Shown here piece after piece: positions 26,065-36,318 of a stretch of 64,000 nt of DNA; position 1 is the stretch's first letter, and the number at the start of each line of letters is the position of its first letter. Under the pieces are notes generated by a model. It ran no database searches. It was not told the origin of the DNA and saw only the letters and a program-made list of their open reading frames with translations. The DNA is from Corynebacterium faecale. Its GTDB lineage: Bacteria; Actinomycetota; Actinomycetes; Mycobacteriales; Mycobacteriaceae. Both the position numbers and the translations under genes were made by a program. The stretch covers positions 1,364,001-1,428,000 of the forward strand of contig NZ_CP047204.1 of NCBI RefSeq assembly GCF_030408735.1, given 5' to 3'.

Positions 26065-29000
26065 GTGTTAGCAGTTTCAGAGTACATCAACGAAATTCGG
26101 TCGCAGCTAGATAGTGGGCACGCTAAGGAGCACGCCTACCGTCCGGCGCTTCAGCGACTTATGCGAAGCTTCGAGGATGTCGAGGCGATTAATGATCCTG
26201 CCCGCAGTGAACACGGCGCTCCAGACTTTATCTTCCAGCGTAAGAGCCACCGCGATCTCATTCTTGGATATGCCGAGGCCAAAGACATCGTAGGAATTAA
26301 GCTGGACAAAGTCGAAGATTCCGAACAGATGCACCGTTACTCGGGTTATCAGAACCTTTATTTGACTGACTATCTCGAGTTCCGATTCTTCCGAGACGGC
26401 GAAAAATACACGACAATACGAATTGGTACCGTCGTGGACGGCAAGCTGGTGACCCAACCGGACCAGTACCAACGGCTAATTAATGAGCTGCAGGCATTCC
26501 TCGAATTGCCGCCGCAACAGATCACTAGCGGTTCCAAGCTGGCCTTGATCATGGGGGCCAAAGCACGCCGTATTCGAGATGATGTCCTGGACTACTTCGA
26601 ACACAGAGAGGTCTCCCAAGACCACCACCTGCCAAAGCTCTTCAAACTTATGCGCACCATGTTGGTCCGTGACCTCGACTATGCAAAATTTTCTGATATG
26701 TATGCACAGACGCTCGTTTACGGGTTGTTCGTTGCCCGCTATACGGATCCCACTTCCCCCACCTTCAGCCGTTCAGAGGCCCGCAGTCTCGTGCCAAAAA
26801 CGAACCCCTTCCTCCGTCACTTCTTTGACCATATTACTGGCCCTGATTTTGATGAGCGCCTGAGTTGGGCAGTCGATGAGCTATGTGAAGTTTTTCGAAT
26901 CAGCAATGTTAAAGAACTTGTGCACCGGCACTTTGGGATTGATGAAGAGCGGGACCCAATCATCCACTTCTACGAGGATTTTCTCAAGGAATACGACCCG
27001 ATCATCCGAAAGCGGATGGGCGCATATTATACGCCTAGAGCAGTAGTGCACTACATCATTCGAAAAGTCGACGAAATCCTGAAAACCGAACTCGGAATTG
27101 CTGATGGTATCTCCGACAGTAGCAAGATCGTCCGCAACCATCGCTCCTACCTCAACGACCCGTTGACCGGTATGCCGACCAAAAAATACAAGGATGAGCG
27201 TGTTGAATACCATCAAGTACAATTTCTTGATCCGGCTGTAGGAACCGCGACATTCCTGAATGAGCTGCTCAATCTGGTTCACCATGATTTCGAAGAAAAA
27301 GGCCAAATTGGGCGTTGGCCCACCTATGTCCGCGAAAATCTTCTACCGCGCCTGAATGGTTTCGAGGTCATGATGGCGCCCTACACCATCGCTCACTTGA
27401 AACTTGGCATGACCTTGGAGGCTGCCGGCGTCGATAACCTGAATCGCCGCCTCGGCGTCTACCTGACAAATACGCTCGAAGAGGGTATGCCGTACCAGCC
27501 CGATTTGCTTAGTTTTTTCGGGTTGGCCGAGGCGGTAACCCAGGAAAGCCAGGAAGCGGGCCTGATCAAAAACGAGCGTCCGGTTATGATCGTGCTCGGA
27601 AATCCTCCCTATGCTGCGGTTAGCAACAATGAGACTGAGTATGCCAATTCTTTAGTCCAGCGCTATAAGGTCGAACCTGGGGGGCGCCAGCGACTGCAGG
27701 AAGCGAAGCACTGGCTCAATGACGACTATGTCAAATTTATCGCCTTCTCAGAGGATGTGATCATCCGCAATGAAACGGGAATCCTCGCCATGATCACCAA
27801 TAATGGTTATTTCGATGATCCGACGTCCCGCGGCATGCGTTGGCACCTGACCAAAACCTTCGACAAGATCTATTTACTCGATCTACATGGCAATGCCAAT
27901 AAAAAAGAAAAAACTCCTGCTGGTGGGCGCGATGAGAATGTTTTCAATATTCGGCAAGGCGTCGGCATTATCCTTGCAGTTAAGACAAGCACGGATCATG
28001 CGAAACCAGCCGAGGTGTACCATGCCGATCTTTGGGGTACGCGAAAGTCTAAATTTAGTGCGCTCAACGCCGATGACGTTGAATACACCCGGGTCTACCC
28101 GGACCCGGACTTCTACTTTTTCAAACCGCGGACGACCACCGGTCGAAGTCTCTATGAACAGGGTATTTCAGTCAAGGATCTCTTCCTGCAGGATGTAACA
28201 GGCATTGTCACCATGGGCGATGATTTCGCTATTGATGATGATCCGCAAGTTGTCGCCGACCGGATGAAGCGGCTATCAACCGGAGGATACGACCAAGAGT
28301 CACTCAGTGAAAAATTCACTCTAGGCAAAAATTATCCAGGATTTGTTCTTGGAAATGTCGGGAAGTGGAGTTTCGATCCGGGGAAGATTACGAAGATTAG
28401 GTACCGCCCTTTCGACATCAGGTACACGTACTTCGACAACCGTGTGCTGTGGCGCTGGCGCGAGAAAATTATGAAGCACTTTCTTGAGCAGGAAAACCTA
28501 GGGTTGATCACCACGCGTTTGCAGAAGGAGCATCCCGGTGCTCTAGTGACGGATACGATCATTGGCCACAAGGCATTGAATGCTTATGACTCAAATTCTG
28601 TGTTCCCGCTGTACCTCTTCGGGCCGGAGGGGGACCGAAAACCGAATTTCGCACCGGCTCAGCTCAAGAAATTAACCCAGAATATTTCCGAAAAATCCAA
28701 CCCGGAAAAGGTCTTCGACTATATATACGGGGTGTTGAGCTCCCCAGTCTTTCTAAATCGCTTCGGAGAGTTCATGAGGGATGCTTTTCCGCGGATCCCG
28801 ATTCCGGCGTCAGATGAGGAATTCGACGCATTCGCCCGGGAGGGAGCACGTATTCGTATGATCCATCTGAATACCGAGCACCTCCCCTATATCACTACCT
28901 TTCCAGAGGCTGGTAGCAACAAGATCGACTTTGTGTCTTTTAAGGAAGAAGAGGTATGGATCAACCAAGACCAGTACTTTGGTGGAGTAACTGAAGAGGT

Positions 29001-29190
29001 CTGGAAACGATTCATCGGCGGTTATCAGCCAGCGCAGCGGTGGCTCTCTGACCGGTCCGGGAAGATCCTTAACGATGAACAGATCGATTATTATCAGCAG
29101 CTGATTGCGATTCTTTCGGCCACAGGCGAAAGCATGGGAAGGATCGCGAAAATCCCGGCATGGTGGACGGAATTTGGCCAATCCTCCTAG
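26065..29190 (+). CDS. single-chain restriction-modification enzyme, type ISP/IIG-like
   Basis: 1041 residues. N-terminal nuclease: PDF (53-55) followed by EAK (71-73), a PD-(D/E)xK site. Helical linker to about 330. Adenine-N6 methyltransferase: AYYTPRAVV, motif I DPAVGTATF (389-397), motif IV NPPY (513-516). C-terminal target-recognition part resembling the type ISP C-terminal domain (RYRPFDIRYTYFDNR). The ATPase/translocase of true type ISP enzymes such as LlaGI (about 1570 residues) is absent, so it probably cuts near its site like a type IIG enzyme. GTG start with GAGGGAG 9 nt upstream. Divergent from the brxD remnant. The stop codon TAG is part of the CTAG target duplication of the following IS. 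Confidence 0.8.
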   Translation: MLAVSEYINEIRSQLDSGHAKEHAYRPALQRLMRSFEDVEAINDPARSEHGAPDFIFQRKSHRDLILGYAEAKDIVGIKLDKVEDSEQMHRYSGYQNLYLTDYLEFRFFRDGEKYTTIRIGTVVDGKLVTQPDQYQRLINELQAFLELPPQQITSGSKLALIMGAKARRIRDDVLDYFEHREVSQDHHLPKLFKLMRTMLVRDLDYAKFSDMYAQTLVYGLFVARYTDPTSPTFSRSEARSLVPKTNPFLRHFFDHITGPDFDERLSWAVDELCEVFRISNVKELVHRHFGIDEERDPIIHFYEDFLKEYDPIIRKRMGAYYTPRAVVHYIIRKVDEILKTELGIADGISDSSKIVRNHRSYLNDPLTGMPTKKYKDERVEYHQVQFLDPAVGTATFLNELLNLVHHDFEEKGQIGRWPTYVRENLLPRLNGFEVMMAPYTIAHLKLGMTLEAAGVDNLNRRLGVYLTNTLEEGMPYQPDLLSFFGLAEAVTQESQEAGLIKNERPVMIVLGNPPYAAVSNNETEYANSLVQRYKVEPGGRQRLQEAKHWLNDDYVKFIAFSEDVIIRNETGILAMITNNGYFDDPTSRGMRWHLTKTFDKIYLLDLHGNANKKEKTPAGGRDENVFNIRQGVGIILAVKTSTDHAKPAEVYHADLWGTRKSKFSALNADDVEYTRVYPDPDFYFFKPRTTTGRSLYEQGISVKDLFLQDVTGIVTMGDDFAIDDDPQVVADRMKRLSTGGYDQESLSEKFTLGKNYPGFVLGNVGKWSFDPGKITKIRYRPFDIRYTYFDNRVLWRWREKIMKHFLEQENLGLITTRLQKEHPGALVTDTIIGHKALNAYDSNSVFPLYLFGPEGDRKPNFAPAQLKKLTQNISEKSNPEKVFDYIYGVLSSPVFLNRFGEFMRDAFPRIPIPASDEEFDAFAREGARIRMIHLNTEHLPYITTFPEAGSNKIDFVSFKEEEVWINQDQYFGGVTEEVWKRFIGGYQPAQRWLSDRSGKILNDEQIDYYQQLIAILSATGESMGRIAKIPAWWTEFGQSS

Positions 29191-30585
29191 TACTACAGTC
29201 GCACTTACAGTGTCGACGTACGGCGTTTCGACCCCGGACATGGCCCGGGGCCTTGGTATATGTTGCCCATGAACGACAACATAGCCGTGGCCGACGTCCA
29301 GACCTGGGCGGACGGACTGGACGAGATCAGTGAGTTGATCGCCCCGAGGTTTTCCCGCTCCGAACCCCGCGCCGCCGCACTCGCCTACCTCACCGGCCTG
29401 TTGTCGGGCGAGGAACGCAAAAACTCCTGGACACTGTCGGAACGAGCCGGACACCGGATACCCGACGGCATGCAACGACTGCTGTCGACCGCCGAGTGGA
29501 ACCCGGACGATGTGCGCGACAATGTGCGCAATTACGTGGTCCGGCACCTGAGCGACCCGGCCGGTGTTGCTGATCGTGGATGAGACCGGATTCCTGAAGA
29601 AAGGAACCCGCTCCGCCGGGGTGGCCCGGCAATATTCCGGCACCGCCGGGCGGGTCGAGAACTGCCAGATCGGGGTGTTTTTGACCTACGCCACCGCGCA
29701 CGGGCGGACGTTTCTAGACCGGGAACTCTACCTGCCCAAGTCCTGGACCGACGCCCCGGGTCGCTGCGCTATCGCTGGCATCCCCGGCGAGCGGGGATTC
29801 GCCGCCAAACCCGACCTGGCGGTCACAATGATCACCCGTGCCCTGAACGCGGGTGTGCCCGCGAGATGGGTGACCGGGGACAGTGTGTATGGCCAAAGCT
29901 ACCGGCTGCGCAAGCAGCTGGAAGCCCGCGGGGTGTTCTACGTCCTGGCGGTGATCGCCAAGCAGGGATTCATCGGCACAGAGTACCGCGCGGAGGACCT
30001 CATCAACTCCCTGTCGGGGCGGTCCTGGCGCACCCGCTCAGCCGGCGACGGCGCCAAAGGCCATCGCAGTTACGCCTGGGCCCGGGCGAGGATCAACGGC
30101 GCCCGCGACCCGCACGCCGAGTACTGGTTGCTGGCACGTCGATCCCTGGCCGATCCCTCGAATATCGCCTACTTTATCTGCCACACCCCACGACGGGTGG
30201 CCCTGGCCGAGATGGTGCGCGTGGCAGGGACCCGGTGGGCAATCGAAGAGACCTTCCAGACCGCCAAAGGGCAGACTGGCCTGGATCACTACCAGGTGAG
30301 AACCTACCCCGGCTGGTATCGGCACATCACGTTGTCGATGCTGGCGCACGCTTATCTGACGGTGGTCCGGTCAAAAAAGGGGGCCAGGACCCGGGTGGCG
30401 GGGAGTTGATCGCACTGTCGGTGCCCGAGATCAGGCACCTGCTGGTGACCGTGATCTGGCCTTATCAACCCTGCCCCGAGCACATCCTGCGGAGGTCACG
30501 GTGGCGCAGGCGACACCAGTTCCGGGCTAGGCAATGCCACTACCGTGCCCGCGGGCACCCCGCCTAAGTGCGACTGTAGTACTAG
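29187..30585 (+). mobile_element. IS701-family insertion sequence with CTAG target duplication
   Basis: Element body 29191-30581 (1391 bp) with perfect terminal inverted repeats TACTACAGTCGCACTTA. It is flanked by direct CTAG copies (29187-29190 and 30582-30585), the YTAR-type 4-bp duplication of IS701 elements. It landed at the last codon of the restriction enzyme gene and recreated its TAG stop. Perfect repeats and duplication mean a recent insertion. Confidence 0.9.
29260..30409 (+). pseudogene. IS701-family transposase, frame interrupted
   Basis: DDE_5-type transposase split over two frames. 29260-29583 gives the N-terminal 107 residues and ends ...LSDPAGVADRG. The rest continues in the +1 frame from about 29564 with VLLIVDETGFLKKGT (first catalytic Asp), WVTGDSVYG (second Asp) and RWAIEETFQTAKGQTGLDHYQVR (catalytic Glu). 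Skipping one base in GCCGGTGTTG (around 29563) restores the normal family sequence DP-A-VLLIVDETG. Either a one-base insertion has killed the gene, or it uses +1 frameshifting; IS701 enzymes normally come from one frame, so I favour mutation or a sequencing error. Confidence 0.8.
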
Positions 30586-30615
30586 GACTACTGAAGCTGA
30601 TAGGACTTAAACATC

Positions 30616-33231
30616 TCAAGTTTCGTCGCCGAAATGAATCACGCGAGGGGTAGCCCCTGGCCATACGATGAAGTATTCACCCGTTTCAAGTCGCACCTGC
30701 GGTTTGTCCCCGCCCTCCACATCGTCGAATACTCCTAGCGCAATTGAAGTCTCGCCGACGGGGTCAAGATCCTCCTTTTCCTCAGGCTTGCGGCAGGACA
30801 TCAACGTGGTTCTCCGGTCGAAAAGAAACGCTTCTCCCTTAAGCGAAGAACACTGAATGTGAGTGACGCCCTCAAGTGCTTCATGGAAAGCAGGTGAGTA
30901 CCAGGCATCTTGGTCTGGTAAACCCCCGGGGGGTGTTAGGAGCACGTAGTGCTCGCTCTCGTCCGCAAGGACATAAATTTCATTCTGAATAGTCTGGACC
31001 GATGGCTCCATGACTCGAGCCTGAAGCGAGCGGAGAGTCTCGATGATCTTGTGCTCTTCGAAAGCAAGGTGCTCGTGGGCGATCCATTGCCCTAGGTACG
31101 CAGGGTTGGGGGGAGTCTGATTGAAGATGTTGTCGACCAAATATTGTCTTGAAACGCAGTATTGCCGTCCAAAGGGACCCGTTGTGTCTACGTCGTCTGG
31201 GACGCGGCACGTCACCGGAATGAGGGAGGCTAAGCGCTGTTGGGTGTTGAACGTCTCTTTCAGGGCTGCCCGCAACGCCTCAGTTTGGGTGTCTGACAGA
31301 GGTTCTTTAGCCAGGCGGGCATTCTCCAAGGCTTCCCACTTGGCGATCTCTTTAGCGAGCTCTTGCTTGAGGACGGACGCGCTTGTACCTCGCTCCTCGC
31401 CTCGTTTCTCGAGTTGCTCCAGCAACCGCTTGTACTCCGACGCCGTCTCTTGGTCGTTTGCCGCAGGAAGTACTCCAGCGGATGAACAAAGCGCATCTAG
31501 ATAAGCGACATCAATGTAGTTCGAAAGCTCACGCGACTGGACGTTAAAGAGTCCGCTGGTGTTCAGCTCCCACCACTCCCAGCTACTGAAGGGAATTTCC
31601 CCCCGTCCAATTAGATGTCGTGCCGCAATCAATTCAGACCAGTCACTACCCGGTGTTACCAGGACTCGAAGGCTATCCTCGGCGGGGGCTCGGTCGTCGC
31701 CCTTGTCTGTGAGGTATTCCACCCAACCCGCAAGGATCAGCTGGCCGGCTATCACGTGTAGTCGGCCGGTCCCTCCTCGATCAAAAAAGTCGGATAAGTG
31801 ATTGAGTTTCTGGACAGCCTGCTCGGCCGCCTCCAGTTTGTGACTGTCAAGGGAGAGCTTGACCAATTCAACTAGTACCCACGTGGCGCGGTTCGAAAGG
31901 TTGCCTTGCTGGTTCCTCGTGGAGAATGCTGCCAGTTCCCGCACATTGAAGAGGATGTGATCAAGGATGGGATCAAATTCAGCACGCCCGTCCTGAAGCA
32001 CCTCAGACCAGATCCGGGTGAAGCTACGAAGGCATTCATCGAGGTACTCCGCAGATTTTGTCTGGGAAGCTTCGAGCACCCTTGTTACAGCTTGACCCAC
32101 GAATATATCTGCGGCGCGCGGTGACAGGAGGGCATCTCGTTCGACCTCTCCGATGCTGCGAAACAATGATTTTCGATGGACAGGCGAAATGTGGGCAGAG
32201 GCTGCCTTCTCCTTGGAGTCGATGCTCCAGAGGTCTCGGAGGATATCCCCGAGCAGCTTCAAGGACCGCTCCGCCGTGGCGAACGCCCCGGATCGTAGAC
32301 TCACTGCGATAGCGTCCTTCAGGTGCGCGATCTCACGGTTTGTCTCCTCCTCGGGGGTCACCGAGCCTGAGGGCTCGAATTCAATGCTCGATTGCAGTAG
32401 TTCGGTGATTTCGCCTTGTGTTCCTTCGCTGAGCGGATGGGGCGTATAGACAGAGAAAGCGGTTTGCCTGGAACGGGTGCGGTCCCCCGGTTCGACGTGG
32501 AGTCGGATCTGTACCGGTGCGTTAGGGTCCGGGCCAGTAAAGAAGGTAAAAGCGTTCTCTGTCGTCCGGGGTTTGATCTTATCGAGGACTCGTTCCACGG
32601 TTTTCGGGTTGATGGCTTTGATGACGAGACCAGCTTGCGGCACTGGAACTTCGAGTGCAGCAGGTGGAGAGTTAAATCCCACAGGGGGTTGGTCCAGTAT
32701 GACGATTTTCTTCAGCTGTCGTCTTTGGTTGGTATACCGATCCGATTCCCTCTCGAGACGTTCCGAAAAGGCCTTCTTCAGTGCTTCACGTACAACTTCA
32801 TCCACTTCCGATGGGCGGCCAAAAAGTTGTACTAGGTTTACCGACGATCTCACCAGTAAAACGATTGTCAGTATGAGCCAGGGAAATGAACTGATGAGAA
32901 GGCCCCATGCGCTGGAGAGCCAGAGCGCCTCGACCGCAATGACGGTGTTAGCAACAAGCCCGACCCCTACAAACTGACTTGCCCTGATGCGCTCTAGAAT
33001 TTGTCGACGAGAGGCCCCGACAGCGAGCGGCGTCTCGGCAAACAGCTGTGCGGCGATCGCCAGGCCCGCGAATCCCACTGACAGAAATGTCGTCTGCACC
33101 TGCCAGAGAACTCCGCTCGCTCCCTCTCCAGCAGGCGGAAGCCAGGTGGGCCTTTCCTGGGAACTTGCGGCAATAAGAAGAGTCAGGCCCAAGAGGAACA
33201 GGCATACGAGGAGAACGTAACGCCATCTCAT
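30616..33231 (-). CDS. large membrane-anchored protein of unknown function
   Basis: 871 residues. Four hydrophobic segments near the N-terminus (about 4-22, 47-66, 88-107, 109-128) are followed by about 740 residues of soluble, mainly helical sequence in the cytoplasm. The middle part (about 300-600) has repeating helix pairs that recall TPR-like scaffolds, but no motif I can name; the last 150 residues (EIYVLADESEHYVLLTPPGG ... RLETGEYFIVWPG) look like a beta-rich domain. Start ATG 33231 has GGGAAG about 9 nt upstream. It sits inside the defence island, convergent with the restriction enzyme (before the IS701 insertion they ended about 30 nt apart). No function assigned. Confidence 0.75.
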   Translation of the reverse strand: MRWRYVLLVCLFLLGLTLLIAASSQERPTWLPPAGEGASGVLWQVQTTFLSVGFAGLAIAAQLFAETPLAVGASRRQILERIRASQFVGVGLVANTVIAVEALWLSSAWGLLISSFPWLILTIVLLVRSSVNLVQLFGRPSEVDEVVREALKKAFSERLERESDRYTNQRRQLKKIVILDQPPVGFNSPPAALEVPVPQAGLVIKAINPKTVERVLDKIKPRTTENAFTFFTGPDPNAPVQIRLHVEPGDRTRSRQTAFSVYTPHPLSEGTQGEITELLQSSIEFEPSGSVTPEEETNREIAHLKDAIAVSLRSGAFATAERSLKLLGDILRDLWSIDSKEKAASAHISPVHRKSLFRSIGEVERDALLSPRAADIFVGQAVTRVLEASQTKSAEYLDECLRSFTRIWSEVLQDGRAEFDPILDHILFNVRELAAFSTRNQQGNLSNRATWVLVELVKLSLDSHKLEAAEQAVQKLNHLSDFFDRGGTGRLHVIAGQLILAGWVEYLTDKGDDRAPAEDSLRVLVTPGSDWSELIAARHLIGRGEIPFSSWEWWELNTSGLFNVQSRELSNYIDVAYLDALCSSAGVLPAANDQETASEYKRLLEQLEKRGEERGTSASVLKQELAKEIAKWEALENARLAKEPLSDTQTEALRAALKETFNTQQRLASLIPVTCRVPDDVDTTGPFGRQYCVSRQYLVDNIFNQTPPNPAYLGQWIAHEHLAFEEHKIIETLRSLQARVMEPSVQTIQNEIYVLADESEHYVLLTPPGGLPDQDAWYSPAFHEALEGVTHIQCSSLKGEAFLFDRRTTLMSCRKPEEKEDLDPVGETSIALGVFDDVEGGDKPQVRLETGEYFIVWPGATPRVIHFGDET

Positions 33232-34006
33232 GTCGAAGATCTTCCCGGGCTGCTGTCAATCAACCGCGGTGGAACCCGTGTGGTGAAATCGCAGCCATTA
33301 CGAAAGTGGGCATTCTCATATTCGGCAGTTTGCTCACTGAGCCGTTCTGTCGTGAGGTTGGTAGTTTTCACCTCTTCAGGGTAATGGCGTTAGGGGCCGG
33401 GCAAGTAGAAGCGCGAAGAACTATGGGAACGGATGAAAACGTCGCTACACGAAGCTGCGAGACGCTGTTCTGTTACTGACTGAAACCTGTTGCCGTGGGG
33501 TATACCTTAATGAGACTGTCAGTTTCAGAAGTCCTCTGCGCCATCGTCACCTGGCGACCTGGGGGAGTGCAGACGACTTCTGAAATTTCGTTTTCAGTAC
33601 CCGCCTGCACTGTCCGTCATTTTTCAGAAGACCTCTGCACTGACGCACACTTCCTTACCCTCTCGGGGAGGGCTGCAACCCCCAGGCATGGCGAGGTGAC
33701 TCACTCAACGACCGGCACACGTCGAAAACTGTCACATTACCAATTTTTTGGTACCGTTCACGTGACATAGGTAAAATAATGCGTTAAGTGACAAAATCGG
33801 GTTTTTCGACCTTGGTTGACATTTTTCAGAATCGTGTCACGTAAACGATCATTTGATGACATGTGAATCTGAATTCTTTATCTTCGTTACAGGGCGATAT
33901 CCTCAGCGTGCAGGAAGAGCTATCCACGCGTCGTCAAGCATCCCCAGCCCGCCGCGCCCCAAAAGCACCCCTCCAACCTGTCCACCTTGTGGCGTACCCT
34001 GTATTT
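33232..34006. other. 775-base gene-free region upstream of uvrB
   Basis: No credible gene on either strand. It holds a three-copy repeat (33523-33638), a TACCAA-TTTT-TTGGTA palindrome near 33740-33755, and four scattered GTGACA/TGTCAC hexamers between about 33729 and 33840 in A/T-rich surroundings. TACCCT at 33995-34000 is the uvrB -10 box. I see no LexA box (TCGAA...TTCGA) in front of uvrB. Confidence 0.6.
33523..33638. repeat. three copies of a 17-nt motif, TTTCAGAAGWCSTCTGC
   Basis: Copies at 33523-33539 (+), 33569-33585 (-) and 33622-33638 (+), with one or two differences. The core CAGAAGWCSTCTG is nearly self-complementary. Spacing of centres is 46 and 53 bp. It could be an operator array, a recombination or attachment site, or IS-end relics. 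Confidence 0.6.
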
Positions 34007-36112
34007 ATGGCTTTCGCTGCTGAACAACCGGTCCTGTCCCATTCCGAGCATCGCCCTGTTGGGGAGATTGAACGCTCCGACGATAAATTTGAGGTGATCT
34101 CGGAGTTTCAGCCTGCGGGTGACCAGCCGGCGGCGATCGCGGAGCTGGATAAACGCCTCACGCAGGGTGAGCGTGATGTGGTGCTGCTGGGTGCCACGGG
34201 TACGGGTAAGTCGGCAACGGCGGCGTGGTTGATCGAGAAGCAGCAGCGCCCCACGTTGGTGATGGCGCCGAATAAGACGCTGGCAGCACAGCTGGCCAAT
34301 GAGCTGCGGCAACTGCTGCCGAATAACTCGGTGGAGTATTTCGTGTCTTATTACGACTACTACCAGCCGGAGGCGTATATCGCGCAGACGGATACCTACA
34401 TTGAGAAGGATTCCTCGATCAATGAGGATGTGGAGCGGCTGCGGCACTCGGCAACCTCATCACTGCTGAGCAGGCGTGATGTGGTGGTGGTCAGTTCGGT
34501 CTCATGCATTTACGGCCTGGGCACCCCGCAGTCATACCTGGACCGTTCCGTGGTGCTGGAGGTGGGGGAGGAGGTTGACCGTGATCGCTTCCTGCGCCTG
34601 CTGGTGGATATCCAATATGAGCGCAATGATATTTCTTTCACCCGTGGTGCTTTCCGTGTGAAGGGGGATACGGTGGATATCATCCCGGCGTATGAGGAGC
34701 TGGCGGTGCGGGTGGAGTTCTTCGGGGATGAGATTGACAGTCTCTATTACATCCACCCGCTCACCGGTGATGTGATCCGCAATGTCAAGGAGGTGCGTAT
34801 CTTCCCGGCCACCCACTATGTGGCCGGCCCGGAGCGCATGGAAAAGGCCGTGGCGGATATCAAGGCGGAGCTGGCGGATCGTCTGGCTGATCTGGAGAAC
34901 CGCGGCAAGCTGCTGGAGGCGCAACGCCTGCGCATGCGTACTGAATATGACCTGGAGATGATCGAGCAGGTGGGTTTCTGCTCCGGCATTGAGAACTACT
35001 CCCGGCACATTGATGGCCGTGGGGCGGGCACCTCACCGGCTACGCTGATTGACTATTTCCCGGAGGATTTCCTCACCATCATCGATGAGTCGCATGTGAC
35101 CGTGCCCCAGATCGGCGGCATGTTCGAAGGCGATATGTCACGCAAGCGCAACCTGGTGGAGTTCGGTTTCCGCCTGCCCTCGGCGCTGGATAACCGCCCA
35201 TTAACGTGGGAGGAGTTTGATGATCGCCGTGGTCAGACGGTGTTCATGTCTGCAACACCCGGCAAGTTTGAAATCGCCGCCGCAGGTGGTGAGTTCGTGG
35301 AGCAGGTCATCCGCCCCACCGGCCTGGTGGATCCGAAGGTCACCGTCAAACCCACCAAGGGCCAGATTGATGATCTCATCCATGAGATCCGGGGACGCAC
35401 GGAGAAGAACGAGCGCATCCTGGTCACCACTCTGACCAAGAAGATGGCCGAAGACCTCACCGACTACCTGCTGGAGAACGGCATCCGGGTGCGTTATCTG
35501 CACTCCGATATTGACACCCTCCAGCGCGTGGAGCTGCTGCGCCAATTGCGCCTGGGTGAATATGACGTGCTGGTGGGCATCAACCTGCTGCGTGAGGGCC
35601 TGGACCTGCCGGAGGTATCCCTGGTGGCCATCCTGGATGCCGATAAGGAAGGTTTCCTGCGTTCGGCCACCTCACTGATCCAGACCATCGGCCGTGCCGC
35701 GCGTAACGTCTCCGGCGAGGTGATCATGTACGCCGATAAGATCACCGATTCCATGCAGTACGCCATCGAGGAGACCGACCGCCGCCGTGAACGCCAGGTG
35801 GCCTATAACAAGGAACACGGCGTTGATCCGCAGCCACTGCGCAAGAAGATCGCCGACATCCTGGACCAGGTCTATGAAAACCAGGAAACAGCCGTGGGCG
35901 CCCCCGGCGCCACAGGTGACGCCGCGGTGGTGGACAAGCCCGACACCTCCGGCATGCAGGTGGACCAGCTGCAAAAGCTTATCGACGACATGACTGCCCA
36001 AATGGGAGCCGCCGCCCGCGAACTGAAATTCGAGCTGGCGGGCAGACTCCGTGATGAGGTCTTTGAGCTGAAGAAGGAACTCAAGGGTATGAAGGAAGTG
36101 GGCATGCAGTAG
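34007..36112 (+). CDS. uvrB: UvrABC excinuclease subunit B
   Basis: 701 residues. DNA damage-recognition helicase-like subunit of nucleotide excision repair; it is loaded by UvrA and recruits UvrC. Seen: [13 protein letters not shown] (Walker A, about 52), the beta-hairpin region [30 protein letters not shown] (motif II), [30 protein letters not shown] (motif VI) and a C-terminal UVR motif ([12 protein letters not shown]...[17 protein letters not shown]). Start ATG 34007 because TACCCT (33995-34000) makes a leaderless transcript; the frame is open to 33863 but without an RBS and unlike the family. Confidence 0.95.
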   Translation: MAFAAEQPVLSHSEHRPVGEIERSDDKFEVISEFQPAGDQPAAIAELDKRLTQGERDVVLLGATGTGKSATAAWLIEKQQRPTLVMAPNKTLAAQLANELRQLLPNNSVEYFVSYYDYYQPEAYIAQTDTYIEKDSSINEDVERLRHSATSSLLSRRDVVVVSSVSCIYGLGTPQSYLDRSVVLEVGEEVDRDRFLRLLVDIQYERNDISFTRGAFRVKGDTVDIIPAYEELAVRVEFFGDEIDSLYYIHPLTGDVIRNVKEVRIFPATHYVAGPERMEKAVADIKAELADRLADLENRGKLLEAQRLRMRTEYDLEMIEQVGFCSGIENYSRHIDGRGAGTSPATLIDYFPEDFLTIIDESHVTVPQIGGMFEGDMSRKRNLVEFGFRLPSALDNRPLTWEEFDDRRGQTVFMSATPGKFEIAAAGGEFVEQVIRPTGLVDPKVTVKPTKGQIDDLIHEIRGRTEKNERILVTTLTKKMAEDLTDYLLENGIRVRYLHSDIDTLQRVELLRQLRLGEYDVLVGINLLREGLDLPEVSLVAILDADKEGFLRSATSLIQTIGRAARNVSGEVIMYADKITDSMQYAIEETDRRRERQVAYNKEHGVDPQPLRKKIADILDQVYENQETAVGAPGATGDAAVVDKPDTSGMQVDQLQKLIDDMTAQMGAAARELKFELAGRLRDEVFELKKELKGMKEVGMQ

Positions 36113-36318
36113 GGAAGCATGAATATCTTTGTTACCCCTGTTGCATTGGGAAACCCACTGTAACGCATCTCCACTAACCTGTGATTCGTAGCTAAAAACA
36201 CCTCCGAGAAGCAGAAATTATTTGTTAGACTAGGGCACTATCGGATTCGGGACAGATACGAAGGTCCTGTTGAACCAAAACTTCACTTTCAACTCTTCGA
36301 GCTTTAGGGAATTATCAC

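Noticed and set aside
24120..29190. DISARM system (helicase plus methylase)
   Set aside because: The helicase is Lhr/BrxHI-like without a DUF1998 partner, no PLD protein is present, and the methylase has its own nuclease domain. The type 2 BREX remnant explains the helicase better.
33495..33770. 91-codon open frame in the uvrB upstream region
   Set aside because: No RBS, no family, and it runs through the three-copy repeat; better explained as non-coding DNA.
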